Shown here piece after piece: positions 37,201-48,794 of a stretch of 64,000 bases of DNA. This DNA comes from Berberis thunbergii. Lineage: Eukaryota > Streptophyta > Magnoliopsida > Ranunculales > Berberidaceae. The DNA lies in contig QNQO01010727.1 of NCBI GenBank assembly GCA_003290165.1, positions 62,001 through 126,000 of the forward strand, read 5' to 3'. The position numbers and the translations under genes are program-made. Every line of letters begins with the position of its first letter. Position 1 is the stretch's first letter. The notes below the pieces were generated by a model that searched no databases, was not told the DNA's origin, and was given only the letters and a program-made list of their open reading frames with translations.

Positions 37201-40200
37201 TTTCCAGAATCATTACACTTGGTATCATAGCGTTGGCTATATGGGAACCATCGAGACTAGGGCTAAGGAAATGGAGACTCACCTGCGAGAATCCAAGAGA
37301 CAGTTCAATGAGGCTATGGGCCAACTCTTAAAGAAGGAGGTTGCTAAGCTGGCACAGAATGAGGAGCAGTTGGCCTAGAGTGGAGAAGAACTCAGGCAAC
37401 ATATTGATGCCCGATTCGATCAACTGATGCAGCTTATCCAAGGTAAACAACCACCCACCCCACCAAGTTCTCACACAGCTGCAAGCAGTTCTCATGTTAC
37501 TGAGAACCCAACTCAGCAGTGGCACCCTGATGCTTCCATCCAAAACGAGCACTCAATGAGCCATTTTCGCTTCCCGAAGGTGGATTTCCCCCACTTCGAT
37601 GGAACCAACCCCCGCTCGTGGGTAAAGAAATGTGAGCGATTCTTTCTTCTCCACACTATCTCACCTGACAGTAAGGTATCCATCGCTTCTATCCACCTCG
37701 ATGGCAAGGCGGATACGTGGTATCTTGACTATCAAATGGGTAAGCCAACCATCGTGGCCTCAGTTAGCGACTGATGTATGTCTCAGGTTTGAGAATCTCG
37801 TCAATGAGAATTACGTCGAGGCCTTCAACAAACTCTATCAATCCACTTCAGTCGAGGCCTATTATGAGAAATTTGAGGAGCTCAAGTCATGGATGGTGAT
37901 TAACAATGACATCCTAAGTGAATCCTACTATGTGCTTAGTTTCCTTAGTGGTCTTACACCCCACATCAAAACTAGAGTCCAGATGTTCCAACCCTCTAGT
38001 ATTGCTCAAGCCCTCTCCTTAGCCAGAATGCAAGAATCATGTTCCTCACCAACACCGCACTCAACTCACCACCCTTCACCTACCTTTCGTTCCACAACCT
38101 CTTCACCTTCCCAATTGGTTCCAGGCTCCCTCTCCTCAGCCAATCTTCACCTTCCCCAATTGGTTCCAGGCCCCCTCTCCCTAGCAAAATCTGCTCCACA
38201 AGTCACTACCACCCAAGCCGCCTCCCTACAGCGCTCACTCCTGCCCAAATGAAGGTTCGCCGTGACCAAAGCCTTTGCTATAACTGTGACGAACTCTACA
38301 AACCAGGCCACAGATGCAAGCATCAGTAACTATTCCTACTCACCACTGATGAGGATACTTGTGAACCAGAGGGTGAAGATTCCCTGGCAGTCCCAGAAAG
38401 CAATTATGATATCATAGTCCCTGAAGTTCAAGCCGAAATGGAGCTTTCCATTAATGCTCTTCATGGCTGCCACACATCGAACACCATTCACTTGAGTGGA
38501 TACATTAAGAAAGTCGCCATCTCCATTCTGGTAGACACGGGCAGCACACACTCCTTTATCGATCCGAAGGTGGTTAAAGCCACGAGCTGGCCCGTCCATA
38601 CAACTGCTCCTATGAGTGTAAGAGTGGCCAATGGCCAACAACTGCACAGTATTGCGGTCTGCCAACCACTAATATGGACAGTGCAGGGTATATCTTTTAG
38701 TGGGACGTGGCGAGTATTACCCTTGGGAGAGCATGAGATGGTGTTAGGTGTGGACTGGCTGAAAACCTTTGCGATATCACGATCAATCTGCAAAAGCTAC
38801 AACTCACATTGGTTCACCATGGTCACAGAACGACCTTGCAGGCTCAAGTGGTCCCTCCAACATCAATATCCTGTTCTCCCTCAAGCCACACAAATACTGC
38901 CCTCACCATACCTTCATGGGCACATTTTGTTCCATTGATGTCACTCTCCACTCACCCCAACCACACCCATCCATATCTGACCTACTCATCAAATTTCAGG
39001 ATATCCTTGACCCTCCAACAGCTCTACCTCCCAAATGCCTATTGGACCACAAGATCCCACTAAAACCCAACTCCACACCCCCCTTCCCTGCTACCCTACA
39101 AACTCCCTCACCTCCAGAAAACAGTAGTGGAAAACCTCATTCAAGAGATGCTGGCAGCAGGCCTCATCAAACCATCTCAAAGCCCCTTCGCAGCCCCTAT
39201 TCTCTTGGTCAAGAAGAAGGATGGCTCATGGCGCTTTTGCGTCGACTACCGACGCCTCAATGAATTAACCATCAAGGACCAATACCCCATCCCTATCATA
39301 GACGAACTTCTGGATGAACTCCATGGTTCAACCATATTCTCCTAGATCGACCTCCGCTCCGGCTACCACCAAGTCCTGGTTGAACCAAATGATACTCACA
39401 AGACCGCCTTCCGTACTCACAATGGCCACTATGAATTCCTCGTTATGCCCTTTGGCCTCACTAACGCCCCATCCACCTTCCAAGCCCTCATGAACACCAT
39501 ATTTAAACCCCATTTAAGACAGTTCATCCTCGTCTTCTTTGACGACATTCTAGTTTACAGTTGCTCCATTGAAGAACACTTAACTCACCTCCGCATCACC
39601 TTCTCCACCTTGCGTACCCATTCCCTACACGTCAAGCTGTCTAAGTGCTCTTTCGGTCAGCCTACCATCGAGTACCTCGGTCATGTAATCTCTGCTGATG
39701 GCGTAGCAGTGGACCAAACGAAAATCAGTGCTATACTCTCTTGGCCACTCCCGCACTCCATTAAGCTCCTTCGTGGCTTCTTGGAGTTGACTGGCTACTA
39801 TCGCAAGTTTGTTCGACACTATGGTTCCATTGCTAGGCCTCTTACAAACCTGCTGAAGGACTCGTTCCAATGATCCACCATCGCCACTACTGCATTCGAG
39901 CAACTCAAGCATGCTCTCTGTTCTACTCCTGTTCTCCAAGTTGCCAAACTTCAAAGCACCCTTCACGGTGGAAGCAGATGCTAGTACCCATGGAATTGGC
40001 GCAGTTCTAAGCCAAGACCATCACCCCATAGCTTACTTTAGCAAGTCACTGGGTCCTCGAAACTCTGGTCTATCCACGTACGAAAAGGAATTGCTTGCAA
40101 TTGTGCTCGCTGTGCAGAAGTGGAGACCATACCTGCTCGGCTCCAAACTCCTAATCCTCACTGATCATCAAGCTATTAAGCATTTCTTGGATCAGAAGCT

Positions 40201-43200
40201 GACGTCAGTTACCCAACATAAGTGGTTCTCGAAACTGCTCGGTTACAACTACACAACTCAGTATCGCAAAGGAGCCGACAACAAGGCCGCTGATGCCCTT
40301 TCACGTCACCCTGCAATCGTTTCCAATTCTAATGCTTTCGCAAATTGCTCCGCCTTATCTAATTGTACCCCTACTTGGTTACAGGACATCTCTCTCAGCT
40401 ATCAGGGTGATGCATGGGCGGACTCAATCTTTCCAAAATTGCTAGTGAAGGGAGACGGGGTTCCCAACTGGGTACTACAGCATGGACTGATCCACTTTAA
40501 GTCCAAATTTTATATTGGATCAGTAGGTATTCTCCGCCAACAACTGATCTCCTTCGTCCACTGCTCAAACTTTGGAGGTCACTCAGGCATCACGGCTACG
40601 TACCAACGCTTACTGCGCCATTTCTACTGGCCGGGCATGAAGCGTGATCTTACGAAATTCATCATTGAATGTGACGTATGTCAACGAAACAAATATGATC
40701 TCAGTGGTTACAGTGGACTCTTACAACCATTGCCTATACCAGAAAGAGATTGGCAACACATTTCGATGGACTTCATCGAAGGGCTACCCGTCTCCCATGG
40801 TCATTCCGTGATAATGGTGGTCGTGGATTGCTTCACCAAATACATCCATTTCTTAGCACTCACACACCCATTCACTGCCTCCATGGTGGCCCAAGTATTA
40901 TTGCAAACAGTCTACAAATTGCATGGTCTACCGGAGTCGATCGTCTCTGATCGAGACAAGACATTCACTAGCACTTTCTGGCAGCAACTCTTTGCCGCGC
41001 TAGGGACAGACCTCGCAATGAACTCAGCCTACCACTCGCAAACCGATGGACAAATCGAGCGCACCAACGCTTGCCTCGAAACGTACCTCAGATGTATATC
41101 AAATCAAGCGCCTTCCAAATGGTTTCACTGGCTATATCTGGCAGAGTACTAGTTCAACACCACATTTCACTCGAGTTTACAACTCTCTCCCTTTCAAGCC
41201 CTGTATGGATATACACCTTCACTCATTGCCCTACCATCAATTGAGTAAACCAACATCAGTGAGGTCCAGACCTACCTCCAAGAACGCCAAGAGATGCTAA
41301 CCATACTCAAGGAACGACTGACTAAGGCGCAGGAACGCATGAAATATTTCGCTGACTGAAAGCGCACTGAGCGCTCCTTCAATATAGGCGACTGGGTGTA
41401 TCTCAAATTACAGCCTTATCGACAAAATTCAGTCCATCTTCGCCGTAATTTGAAGTTCGCTTCACGCTTATTCGGTCCCTTCCAAATTGTGGATAAAATT
41501 GGCAGTGTAGCTTATCGGCTGCTTCTCCCCGAGGGGTCTCAGATTCACAATGTATTCCATGTCTCCCAGCTCAAAACCCACTTGGGCTCCCACCAACAGA
41601 GCCTTCCCTTACTGCCATCATCGGACTCAAAAGGGTCACTCCACCCCGAACCAGTGGCGATCTTGAACAGACGGCTGGTCCCGCGCCATAACAGAGCGGT
41701 CACTCAAGTACTTGTGCAGTGGTCTTCAGGCTCGCCAACGGACGCAACATGGGAAGATTGGGCCAGCATCCATGCCCGCTTTCCAAACTTTCATGCTTGA
41801 GGACAAGCATGGTCATGAGAGGGAGGTATTGTCACGACTCACGATTGCGCGAAGAGAAGGGCAACTCTGGATAAGGCGGGTGAAAACTGTATTTTGAAAC
41901 TTAAGAAGTGGTTACTTGCTCGTGCTGCGCTCATGCTCGATTTAAAAGAAAACTTAAGTTGATCACGTGTTTGGCATGTGGTCCCCAATTCGGTTAAGTT
42001 TGTTATGATTCACAGAATCAGTTAATGCAGGTACAGGGTACACACAGGACCATTGCGAGCCAGCTGACATCGCAGGACCACGACGAGCTCCACGATCTTC
42101 ACGCACGCGTCTCTCCTTCTCCATTTTGGCTAGTAGCATGTATTAGGGTTTCCCTATATAAGTAAAAGGCATGAACAAAGAAATGGCAAGTTGTAAGAGA
42201 AAGAAAGAGGTCTCTCTGTGAGAGAAGGGTTCCCCTGTTTATTTCCTGTTTCTTTGAATGAATTAAAGAATCATTTAGTTTCCATTGTGATTTCCTTTGT
42301 ATTAAATTTCCAGAATCATTACATTGAACTTTCTAATACTCGCTGTCGCTTAGAGTACAAGTTTGAGGTGACTAGGATCCTGTTGAAAGACTGATAGTTT
42401 TGGATAAGAAATTGGGATCATTTCTTTCCGTTCATATTTAATATATTAAATGCAGAAAGAACAATCATAAATAGAGGAATGGAATCAAACAACATTAAAA
42501 GCAGTAAAATGGCACTTGATATTATATGCATTTAATGTGCCATGTGAGTTAATAGAAACGTTCAGAACGAGCTGCCTTCATTTAAAGTTATTTCTACATT
42601 TGCTTTCAGTTGTTCATTAATATTTTTGGCATCTCCATATCGTTTGAGGTGTTTGTGTGAGTTGAATTTGCAGTGCTTGATGATTGCTAAACTATGATTT
42701 TTCAAGAGAATCTAGCACAAGGTTTTCTTATACAGAGCGTGATTGGTAATTCAAGGAAGGGAGATCTCAATTGAAAAGGAAGAAAAAATACACTGCATAT
42801 CATAAATGTATATGTGCTTCGGAAATAGTAGTTTAACACGTATTTTGTGGAAATCTACGGAGAATTAAGTTCGGAACAGTAATCTAAGGAGGAGATTGGA
42901 CTGGGTGTGATGAAAATTATCACCAATTTTACTGAGTGGGGTGTGCGATATCATATATAGATCGAGGGTAATCTTTTACTTTTCAAGGGATAGAGCACTT
43001 CTTGGCCTTGATATAGTGTAGTCTGGGATATGAGTTTCTCTGTGAGACACTCAGGATAATGTTTATCTCAGTTGTTCGTCCAGGACTAACCCCCTCTACT
43101 TGTCTCATTCTGATATGATAAAATAGATTTTACCTTTGAAAGAAATTGATAATAGAGAGGTTAAATTGGAAGGAAAAAATGCTCCATGGACACATTGACC

Positions 43201-46200
43201 CAGAGGAAAGCCTCTCAGTTTTTCCAGTTGATAATCGTGTCTTAAAATGATATAGGCATCATTGGACTGGCAAAATATAATAAAATTATAAAAATGCATA
43301 GAGATTTGGGGTGTTGGCCAATGCTTTGAGGCACAAGCCACAATATGTAAGGCCTATGTCTCTCTCGTGCATGAGTTATTTAAGATATAATAGATAATGT
43401 AAAGCATTTCTATGGAATATTAGTTGAAGTATGACAAAAAAGAATTCTAAAAATTCATGGTTGTTCTCAAATAGAAATGTATTAACATTTATTAATCAAA
43501 ACAAATTCACACATGCAGTCAAAGAAAACCATAAAGGCATTTTAGGGTTCTTTCAATATCCTTTCCAAGCTTACTAGAAGATATTCAACCCCTTCAAAAG
43601 TTGGTTTGATTAGATATTTGTTTTTAACACAGATTTTACTAGGAGATTGATTGGAGAGGAGGGAGAAGAATATAGTGAACCTGCAGGCTTTTTTATCGGA
43701 TTATACAATGCTCTAAATCAGTTTTACACTAGATGACTCTGTGTTTGTAATTCTAGCAAATAAACAACATTTTTGTTGGTAAAAAGTAAATTGCAAATGG
43801 AAATTAAATAACCTTATGTTTGTTAGTTATGTATACTAGCAAAACAAAACATAAAAATGATAAATATGCATACATATGTCCTATGCCTTAGGGTTGGGGC
43901 ATATGCCTCTTGAATGTTTGAGTTGGTGACCCTATCTTAAGTAGCCAAGCTATTATGGAGCATAAAAATTTGTAGCCAATGACCCATGGAATATGGGTGG
44001 ACTTGGTCTTAATACCCTCATTAAGTAGACACACTGGAAAATAATAGAAAATCCCTCAATGATTGTTGGCCGTGAAAAATAAGTGAGAGACATGAACTCA
44101 TGTAGTGGTGAGGGACCATGGACAATTGGAGTAGAATTTGTTGCTCTTACAAGTTTTTGATTATTTACTTTTAAGATGACAAAACAGGTAGAGATATCAC
44201 CTACTTGAATTATGAAAAAATTGGAAGAGTAAGTTTGTCTACTTTTTTTTCAATCGATTCTTTGTAGGACACTGTTCAACTTGATTGAATAACTAATATT
44301 CTCAGGTTGTCATAGGAAGAAAAAATTGTTAGGTTGCCTAGGAAGAAATTGTTAGGATGTGGGAGGTCTTACACTCTAGTGGCACCAGTTGATAGTTGAT
44401 TGAATCATACTTCTGCAATCTTCCAATCCAATCACATTCTCTTGTTAGGCAACATAGTCCCTTTTCTTTTCAACTTTTGTTCTAACCCAAATGTTGAGAG
44501 CTATGTATTACCAAAAAAAAAAAGTGTCGACACGTATTGTGTTGGGCAATGTTTTAAAAAACGTTTTTTCAGCCTCGAGGCTGTCATGCTTTTTTCAAGG
44601 CGAAGCGGTGTCTCGAGGCGTTTTTATTAAAAAAAATTATGAAAATAATTACAAAAAAAAAAACAAAAGAAGCAATCATTAATGCAAGAGATAACATGAT
44701 TTCAATCATAGAAATGAAGATCAGCTCTGATGGATCCCTTAGAGAAATGAGGGAGGCATAGGTGGACGTGTTGGAGACCACCTTGTTAATTTCCATCATA
44801 CTTTTAATGGAGTTTTGGTAGAAGATTCAACTCTCATTGGAGCTTATAGCTGTTCTTTTAGGGCTTCAGACAGCTATATCGATGAATCATGAGAGGTTTT
44901 AAGCCATCTCTGATAACAGTCGGGGTGTATGTATCATTAAGGGACTTGTTTTGTTCCTGGAGAGTCCACTGTATTATTACAGATATCAGGAAGACTTGCT
45001 AAGATTGAATTCTTCAGCATCAACCAAATTTCTTGAGAAGCATTGATCTTACTAGCTGGAAGGGCCTCATGGTGTTTCGGTTTTTCTAGCCCTTTTGACA
45101 AGGACATGGAGAGAAAAATTGCTCAAGATGGAAGGAATAATCATTGCATTTGGGGAAGTTATTTATAGTTGTTTGCATGACTGGGAGCTTGGATGCTAAT
45201 GGGATCCTCCTTGCCTATATATACATGTCATTTATTTTGTTCTGGTTTAATGTGGTGTCCTGTGTAACTATGTTATCTTTGTAGTTTTATTTCTCTAATA
45301 TAATGGAGGGCCCTCCAGCAGTCCCACCCCTGCTTTATGTAAAACTATTAAAAAAAAAAGTAAAAAAATAAATAAAAATAAAAACTAGCTAGTGTGCTTA
45401 TATTGACTTAATGCTTAAATCACAAATTCTGCCTTAAAGCATGTTTGTTATAGTCTGATCCGCCAAAATGAACTATGCTTTTTCTAATATTTGAAGTTGC
45501 TATCATTTAGATTTTGAGATAAGGTCGAGCCATCTAAGTCCTAAACAGTTATTTATTCACTTATTTCTTCCCTAACGTAGATTCTGTGTCTTTGTTTTCT
45601 CCCCATCATTCCATATTTTTCTAGCTTCATGTATTATATGGATCATTAATTCTTTGTATTGGTTCAGTTCGTAACTTGTATCTTTCGAAATAATGCATGT
45701 CAATAAACTGTTAGTAACCAACCATATATCCATATACTGATGATAGTTGAAAAAAAAATTGCGCACGTGCACGACTATGATATGGTGTTCAACATATAAT
45801 TTTAATAGGTTTGAGCATTCGGTTGATGTATAAAATCTGTTTGGATGTATTTTTGAAGGGGAAAAAGTAAGGTCTCTGTTATTTTTATAAAAGTGAAACT
45901 ACCTAATTATGAGTTAAATATCTCTTGTTATCTTGCTGTGAGTTCTGCTTCCTTTTTTTAACTGCGTTAACATATGAAACATGCTAATTCCTTAATGGAA
46001 CTTGATTGTAAACTAAATTTTTTGTATTTTACTGTAGTGCACCTTGTGCATCTTACTTGCTGCGCAAAAGAGCTCTTTACAATGATATGTCAAGGTATTG
46101 AATCTTCCCTCATTCCTTTATATGGCCTCTATTAATTCAGAAAGTTAAACTCGCCTTTGGGATTGAACTACTTGCATGTTCTATCACAGGTATGTGTGCT

Positions 46201-47206
46201 GCGCAGGTTATCTACCATGTAGTGGTAAATGTGGAGAAAGCCGATGCCCAGAGTTTTGTCTCTGTACTGAAGTAAGCCATTTGTTCTTCTTCACTTGGTG
46301 ATTCTTTTCAACTATTGCATGATCTTCTTTTCAAGTACCTCGCTAGTTATGATACCTAATAACTGTGTTCAATATTCTTATAGGTTTTTCTGTTCATTAC
46401 TGTTTTATTAAATTATTAATACACATTGACTCCACTATTTTCAGGTTGTCCTCTGTTTTGGTAACTCGGTTGCCTCGACTCGATTTATGTTGCAAGATGA
46501 ATTCAACATACAGACAACTCAATGCGATAACTGCATTATTGTATGTGTATCAGCTTCACCCTTCACCCCCCTCTCAATTTCTGCAACAAACTCCTTATCC
46601 CTGTTTATTCGTTTGTGATAGGGATTCATGTTCTGTCTTCAACAACTTGCATGCATATTTTCCATTGTTGCAATGATTGTTGGTAGTGAAGAAATTTCAG
46701 AGGCTTCTCAGATACTGTCCTGTCTTGCTGATTTTGTCTATTGCACGTGAGTTCTATCTGCCCTTCTGAACACCCAGATTATATCTTATCAATACCTTTA
46801 CTGATAACTTTTTCCTTTGCTTTTAGGGTTTGCGCATGTATGCAGGTATGTTACAATATCAGAACTTTTGTTTTTTGTTCTCTCTTCTGACAATGAGGAC
46901 TAACTATTTTGTTTGAGCATTGCAGACACAGCACAAGGTAGAAATGGATAAAAGGGATGGCAAATTTGGACCACCACCCATGATGTCAGTGCCCCCTCCT
47001 CAGTATATGTCCCGCATTGATCAGCCAATTCCTCCTGCAGTTGGGTATCCACCTCAGCAACCCTACGGATATCCACCACCTCAGGGATATCCTCCTGCTG
47101 GCTATCCCCCAGCTGGTTATCCACCTGCAGGCTATCCCCCAGCTGGTTATCCACCTGCAGGCTATCCCCAGCTGGTTATCCACCTGCAGGCTATCCTCCG
47201 AGGTAA
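34273..47206 (+). CDS. PLAC8-family Cys-rich protein with GYPPA-repeat tail
   Basis: Exons: 34273-34372 ([20 protein letters not shown]), 34462-34483 (22 bp), 46038-46094, 46190-46271, 46445-46540, 46622-46746, 46827-46845 (19 bp) and 46926-47206. All junctions are GT-AG and keep frame. The protein (about 260 residues) has PLAC8-type Cys clusters: [16 protein letters not shown], then [21 protein letters not shown], a hydrophobic stretch ([20 protein letters not shown]), and a basic-to-Pro/Gly/Tyr-rich tail with five GYPPA units. PLAC8 proteins are usually membrane-associated; some members act in cell-size control or metal transport, but this subfamily has no defined role that I know. It resembles remembered Arabidopsis At5g41390/At1g63830. 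A C-run in the last repeat is one base short (47166-47169, CCCC versus CCCCC), shifting the frame: as written it runs to 47216, while the family-like end (GYPPR, TAA) is at 47204-47206. Intron 2 is 11.55 kb. Confidence 0.9.
35092..36442. mobile_element. Non-autonomous hAT-like element, copy 3, nested in a MITE (TSD ACATTTAC)
   Basis: The 1351-bp insertion has perfect 8-bp duplications ACATTTAC (35084-35091 and 36443-36450). The termini are TAGGGGTGGGCA and TGCCCACCCCTA. Subterminal regions on both sides are dense in CGGTCCG and GGTTCC motifs. The core has tandem gcggctgatcttctt repeats (35775-35943) and a GAGAG(GA)n purine tract (about 35980-36200). No transposase, so it would depend on a hAT transposase elsewhere. 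Confidence 0.92.
35775..35943. repeat. Imperfect tandem repeats in the hAT core
   Basis: About three copies of a unit of roughly 60 bases containing ctgcggctgatcttcttgat and gaagacagatctact; units vary by small insertions. A GAGAG-rich low-complexity tract follows to about 36200. Confidence 0.75.
36731..37217 (+). repeat. 5' LTR of the first Ty3 element
   Basis: 487 bp with TGTCACG and ATTACA ends. A TATA box in ccctatataagt near 37048-37059 marks the likely transcription start. It lacks a 7-base insertion present near the start of its partner. Confidence 0.92.
37241..41800 (+). pseudogene. Broken Ty3/gypsy polyprotein with chromodomain
   Basis: Gag starts at ATG 37241 and meets a TAG at 37376. 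Later Gag frames follow to a CCHC-like knuckle ([14 protein letters not shown]) at about 38270-38326. Protease has DTGS (about 38535). Reverse transcriptase at 39127-39873 has FDDILVYS and an in-frame TAG near 39343 inside [10 protein letters not shown]. RNase H starts with [10 protein letters not shown] (39970). Integrase has an HHCC zinc finger ending CDVCQRNK and the D,D,E residues in [15 protein letters not shown] and QIERTN, then a TAG at 41150. A chromodomain-like end ([18 protein letters not shown]) lies at about 41700-41800. Several frames are used, so no functional polyprotein is made. Confidence 0.93.
41830..42323 (+). repeat. 3' LTR of the first Ty3 element
   Basis: 494 bp; the first bases read tgtcacgactcacgattgcg, with 7 extra bases (a partial duplication of the CACGA start) relative to the 5' LTR. 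The rest is colinear. Confidence 0.92.
42329..45219 (+). other. Part of PLAC8 intron 2 after the Ty3 element
   Basis: AT-rich, no gene. Fragments around 44800-45050 read weakly like the RNase H region of a LINE, with several stops, and may belong to the tail annotated next. Confidence 0.45.
45220..45390 (+). mobile_element. LINE-like 3' tail with poly(A)
   Basis: The segment ctttgtagttttatttctct...ccctgctttatgtaaaac ends in an A-rich tract (about 45350-45385), as plant LINEs do. Upstream coding is too degraded to confirm. Confidence 0.3.
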
Positions 47207-47691
47207 CCTTCACTGAGGAACCAATTAGTTGTGAACTTGTCAGAGGTTTATGTAGTGTGTGGATGTTTACTGTTTTAGACTTCCAATTAGTTGATGACTA
47301 ATAAGAAGGTACCTGTACAAGATACCATGATATATGGGTGCCATATATTAATTGTATATAATTGAAAATTGGAGCGTACTTTGATAACATTGGTTTGATA
47401 TTATTATGCAGTTTGGCTTTCTTTTAAGCATTTTCGGTTTGTCATGAAAGACATCTTACAACACAGTTTGGTACTTAGAAATAATTCACAGCTTTGTTTT
47501 TCACTTTCAATGAATCACAAGAATTAGGTTTTCATCATGAAATCCTGTGCCGTGCTGCGGTAATCATAAACCATGGTTTGTATCTAGATCTTTTCTATAA
47601 ACTACCGATTAATCAAACAGGAATTCCTTTTGAAAGAATATTGATACACAATTGAACTGAATATTGTCCTCAACAGTATCTCGAGTATTTC
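47207..47691. other. Convergent 3' flanks
   Basis: 3' UTR of the PLAC8 gene from the left and the end of the minus-strand EGF-like gene from the right. No other feature seen. Confidence 0.5.
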
Positions 47692-47795
47692 CTAGAGATG
47701 TGAGTTATCATTGACATGAGCAGGAACAAGAGAATCGTCCTCATCCTCATCCACATCCAAGTACTCTTGTGTGTTTGTATGTCAGACAGCTGTTG

Positions 47796-47826
47796 GAACT
47801 GAACATTCATCGTCTCTTTCTTATGC
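47796..47826 (-). repeat. 31-base source segment of an inverted copy
   Basis: These 31 bases, in the juxtamembrane coding part of the EGF-like gene, occur again as an exact reverse complement at 48408-48438 inside the nearby LTR. See the finding on the chimeric LTR. Confidence 0.9.
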
Positions 47827-48291
47827 AAAAATTTCTTCCCCCAGATAATCATAACAGCTATAGCGCAGAAAACCACCACAAATGACTGGAAATAGGCGTC
47901 AAGTATTTGATAAATTTTGTACTTGGGAAAAATTCTCTTACCAAATTTCAGTTTGGTTAGTAACATTGATGAATTCAAAAGACTGGCCAGAATGCAGTAT
48001 GAAAACATGGAAAAAAAGTTAGAGCAAAGTTTATAAATTGTAAAAGCAAAATATGACAGTTTAATTCCGTTACAAGAAACTGCGTGATTCATCATTGGTT
48101 ACAAATAATTTTTCATGGAATTTAGACAAGGTTTTCGTTATCTGTGATTTGCCTTTAAGTTTGTTCATGGAATTTACTTCACAAGTACAAAAATTTACAC
48201 AACACCACTTAACAAATAAACACGATGAGTGAGCCTTTTTATACACACCTTTGCATTATCGCTAGTTTCTGCTTCAGATAAACATGCATTG

Positions 48292-48783
48292 TGTCACGGG
48301 CTTACTTTTTGTGTGGCACTAGCAAACTTTGCCCCGACTTATCAAAGAAGCTAGAACTTGTATTGCTTGAATGGGCTACGAACTGTCGCTTCACTCTGGA
48401 AAGCTAAGCATAAGAAAGAGACGATGAATGTTCAGTTCATGACAATAGCTTTTGGAAAGCTAAGAAAGCTAAGAAACACACAAGAAAACTTAAGAGAACT
48501 AGAACTTGTATTGTTTGAATTCTCTGAGGTGATTACAACAAATGAGGCCTTAACCTATTTATACAACTCCACCTCCTCAATGGACGGTGGTGATCAATTT
48601 GATCTAACGGTCTACAATGAACTTCTACACACTTCCTTAGAAATATCTAAGGACTATAATCATATGGAACTCTATGAAATTTTATGGGAGGTTCTAGAGA
48701 ACTCTCTCTAGAACAATGTGGAATACTCTACATTATTTACATTTACCAACCTCACTTGGCTAGGCAAGAAGATAGTTGTGACA
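48292..48783 (-). repeat. 3' LTR of the second Ty3 element, with a chimeric patch
   Basis: 492 bp against 439 bp in its partner. From about 48468 onward the two are colinear with few differences. Between about 48351 and 48450 this copy instead holds a patchwork: a second ctagaacttgtattg segment, a stretch resembling the element's own integrase region, and a 31-base inverted copy from the adjacent gene. About 15 bases near the start are also missing relative to the partner. Confidence 0.9.
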
Positions 48784-48794
48784 TTCTCCCCCAC

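Larger units (their letters stand above)
36731..42323 (+). mobile_element. Ty3/gypsy chromovirus-type LTR retrotransposon (TSD TTGAA)
   Basis: This 5593-bp element has LTRs 36731-37217 (487 bp) and 41830-42323 (494 bp), both TGTCACGA...ATTACA, and perfect 5-bp duplications TTGAA (36726-36730 and 42324-42328). A primer site tggtatcatagc (37220-37231, one mismatch to the usual tRNA-Met site) follows the 5' LTR and a purine tract gagagggaggtat precedes the 3' LTR. The domain order Gag-PR-RT-RNaseH-INT-chromodomain defines a Ty3 chromovirus. The LTRs differ at roughly 18 sites by eye (about 4%), younger than the copia copy. Internal stops and shifts make it defective. Confidence 0.96.
34484..46037 (+). 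other. PLAC8 intron 2, 11.55 kb, packed with transposons
   Basis: This intron separates a 22-bp microexon from a 57-bp exon. It contains a Tourist-like MITE split by a hAT-like element (34999-36675), a full Ty3/gypsy element in sense orientation (36731-42323), and a poly(A)-ended LINE-like tail near 45220-45370. The remaining parts, 42329-45220 and 45370-46037, are AT-rich with no gene recognised. Correct splicing depends on skipping sense-strand LTR signals. Confidence 0.85.

Noticed and set aside
47086..47190. CRISPR-like direct repeats
   Set aside because: The repeats are in-frame GYPPA codons of the PLAC8 protein, with no spacers.
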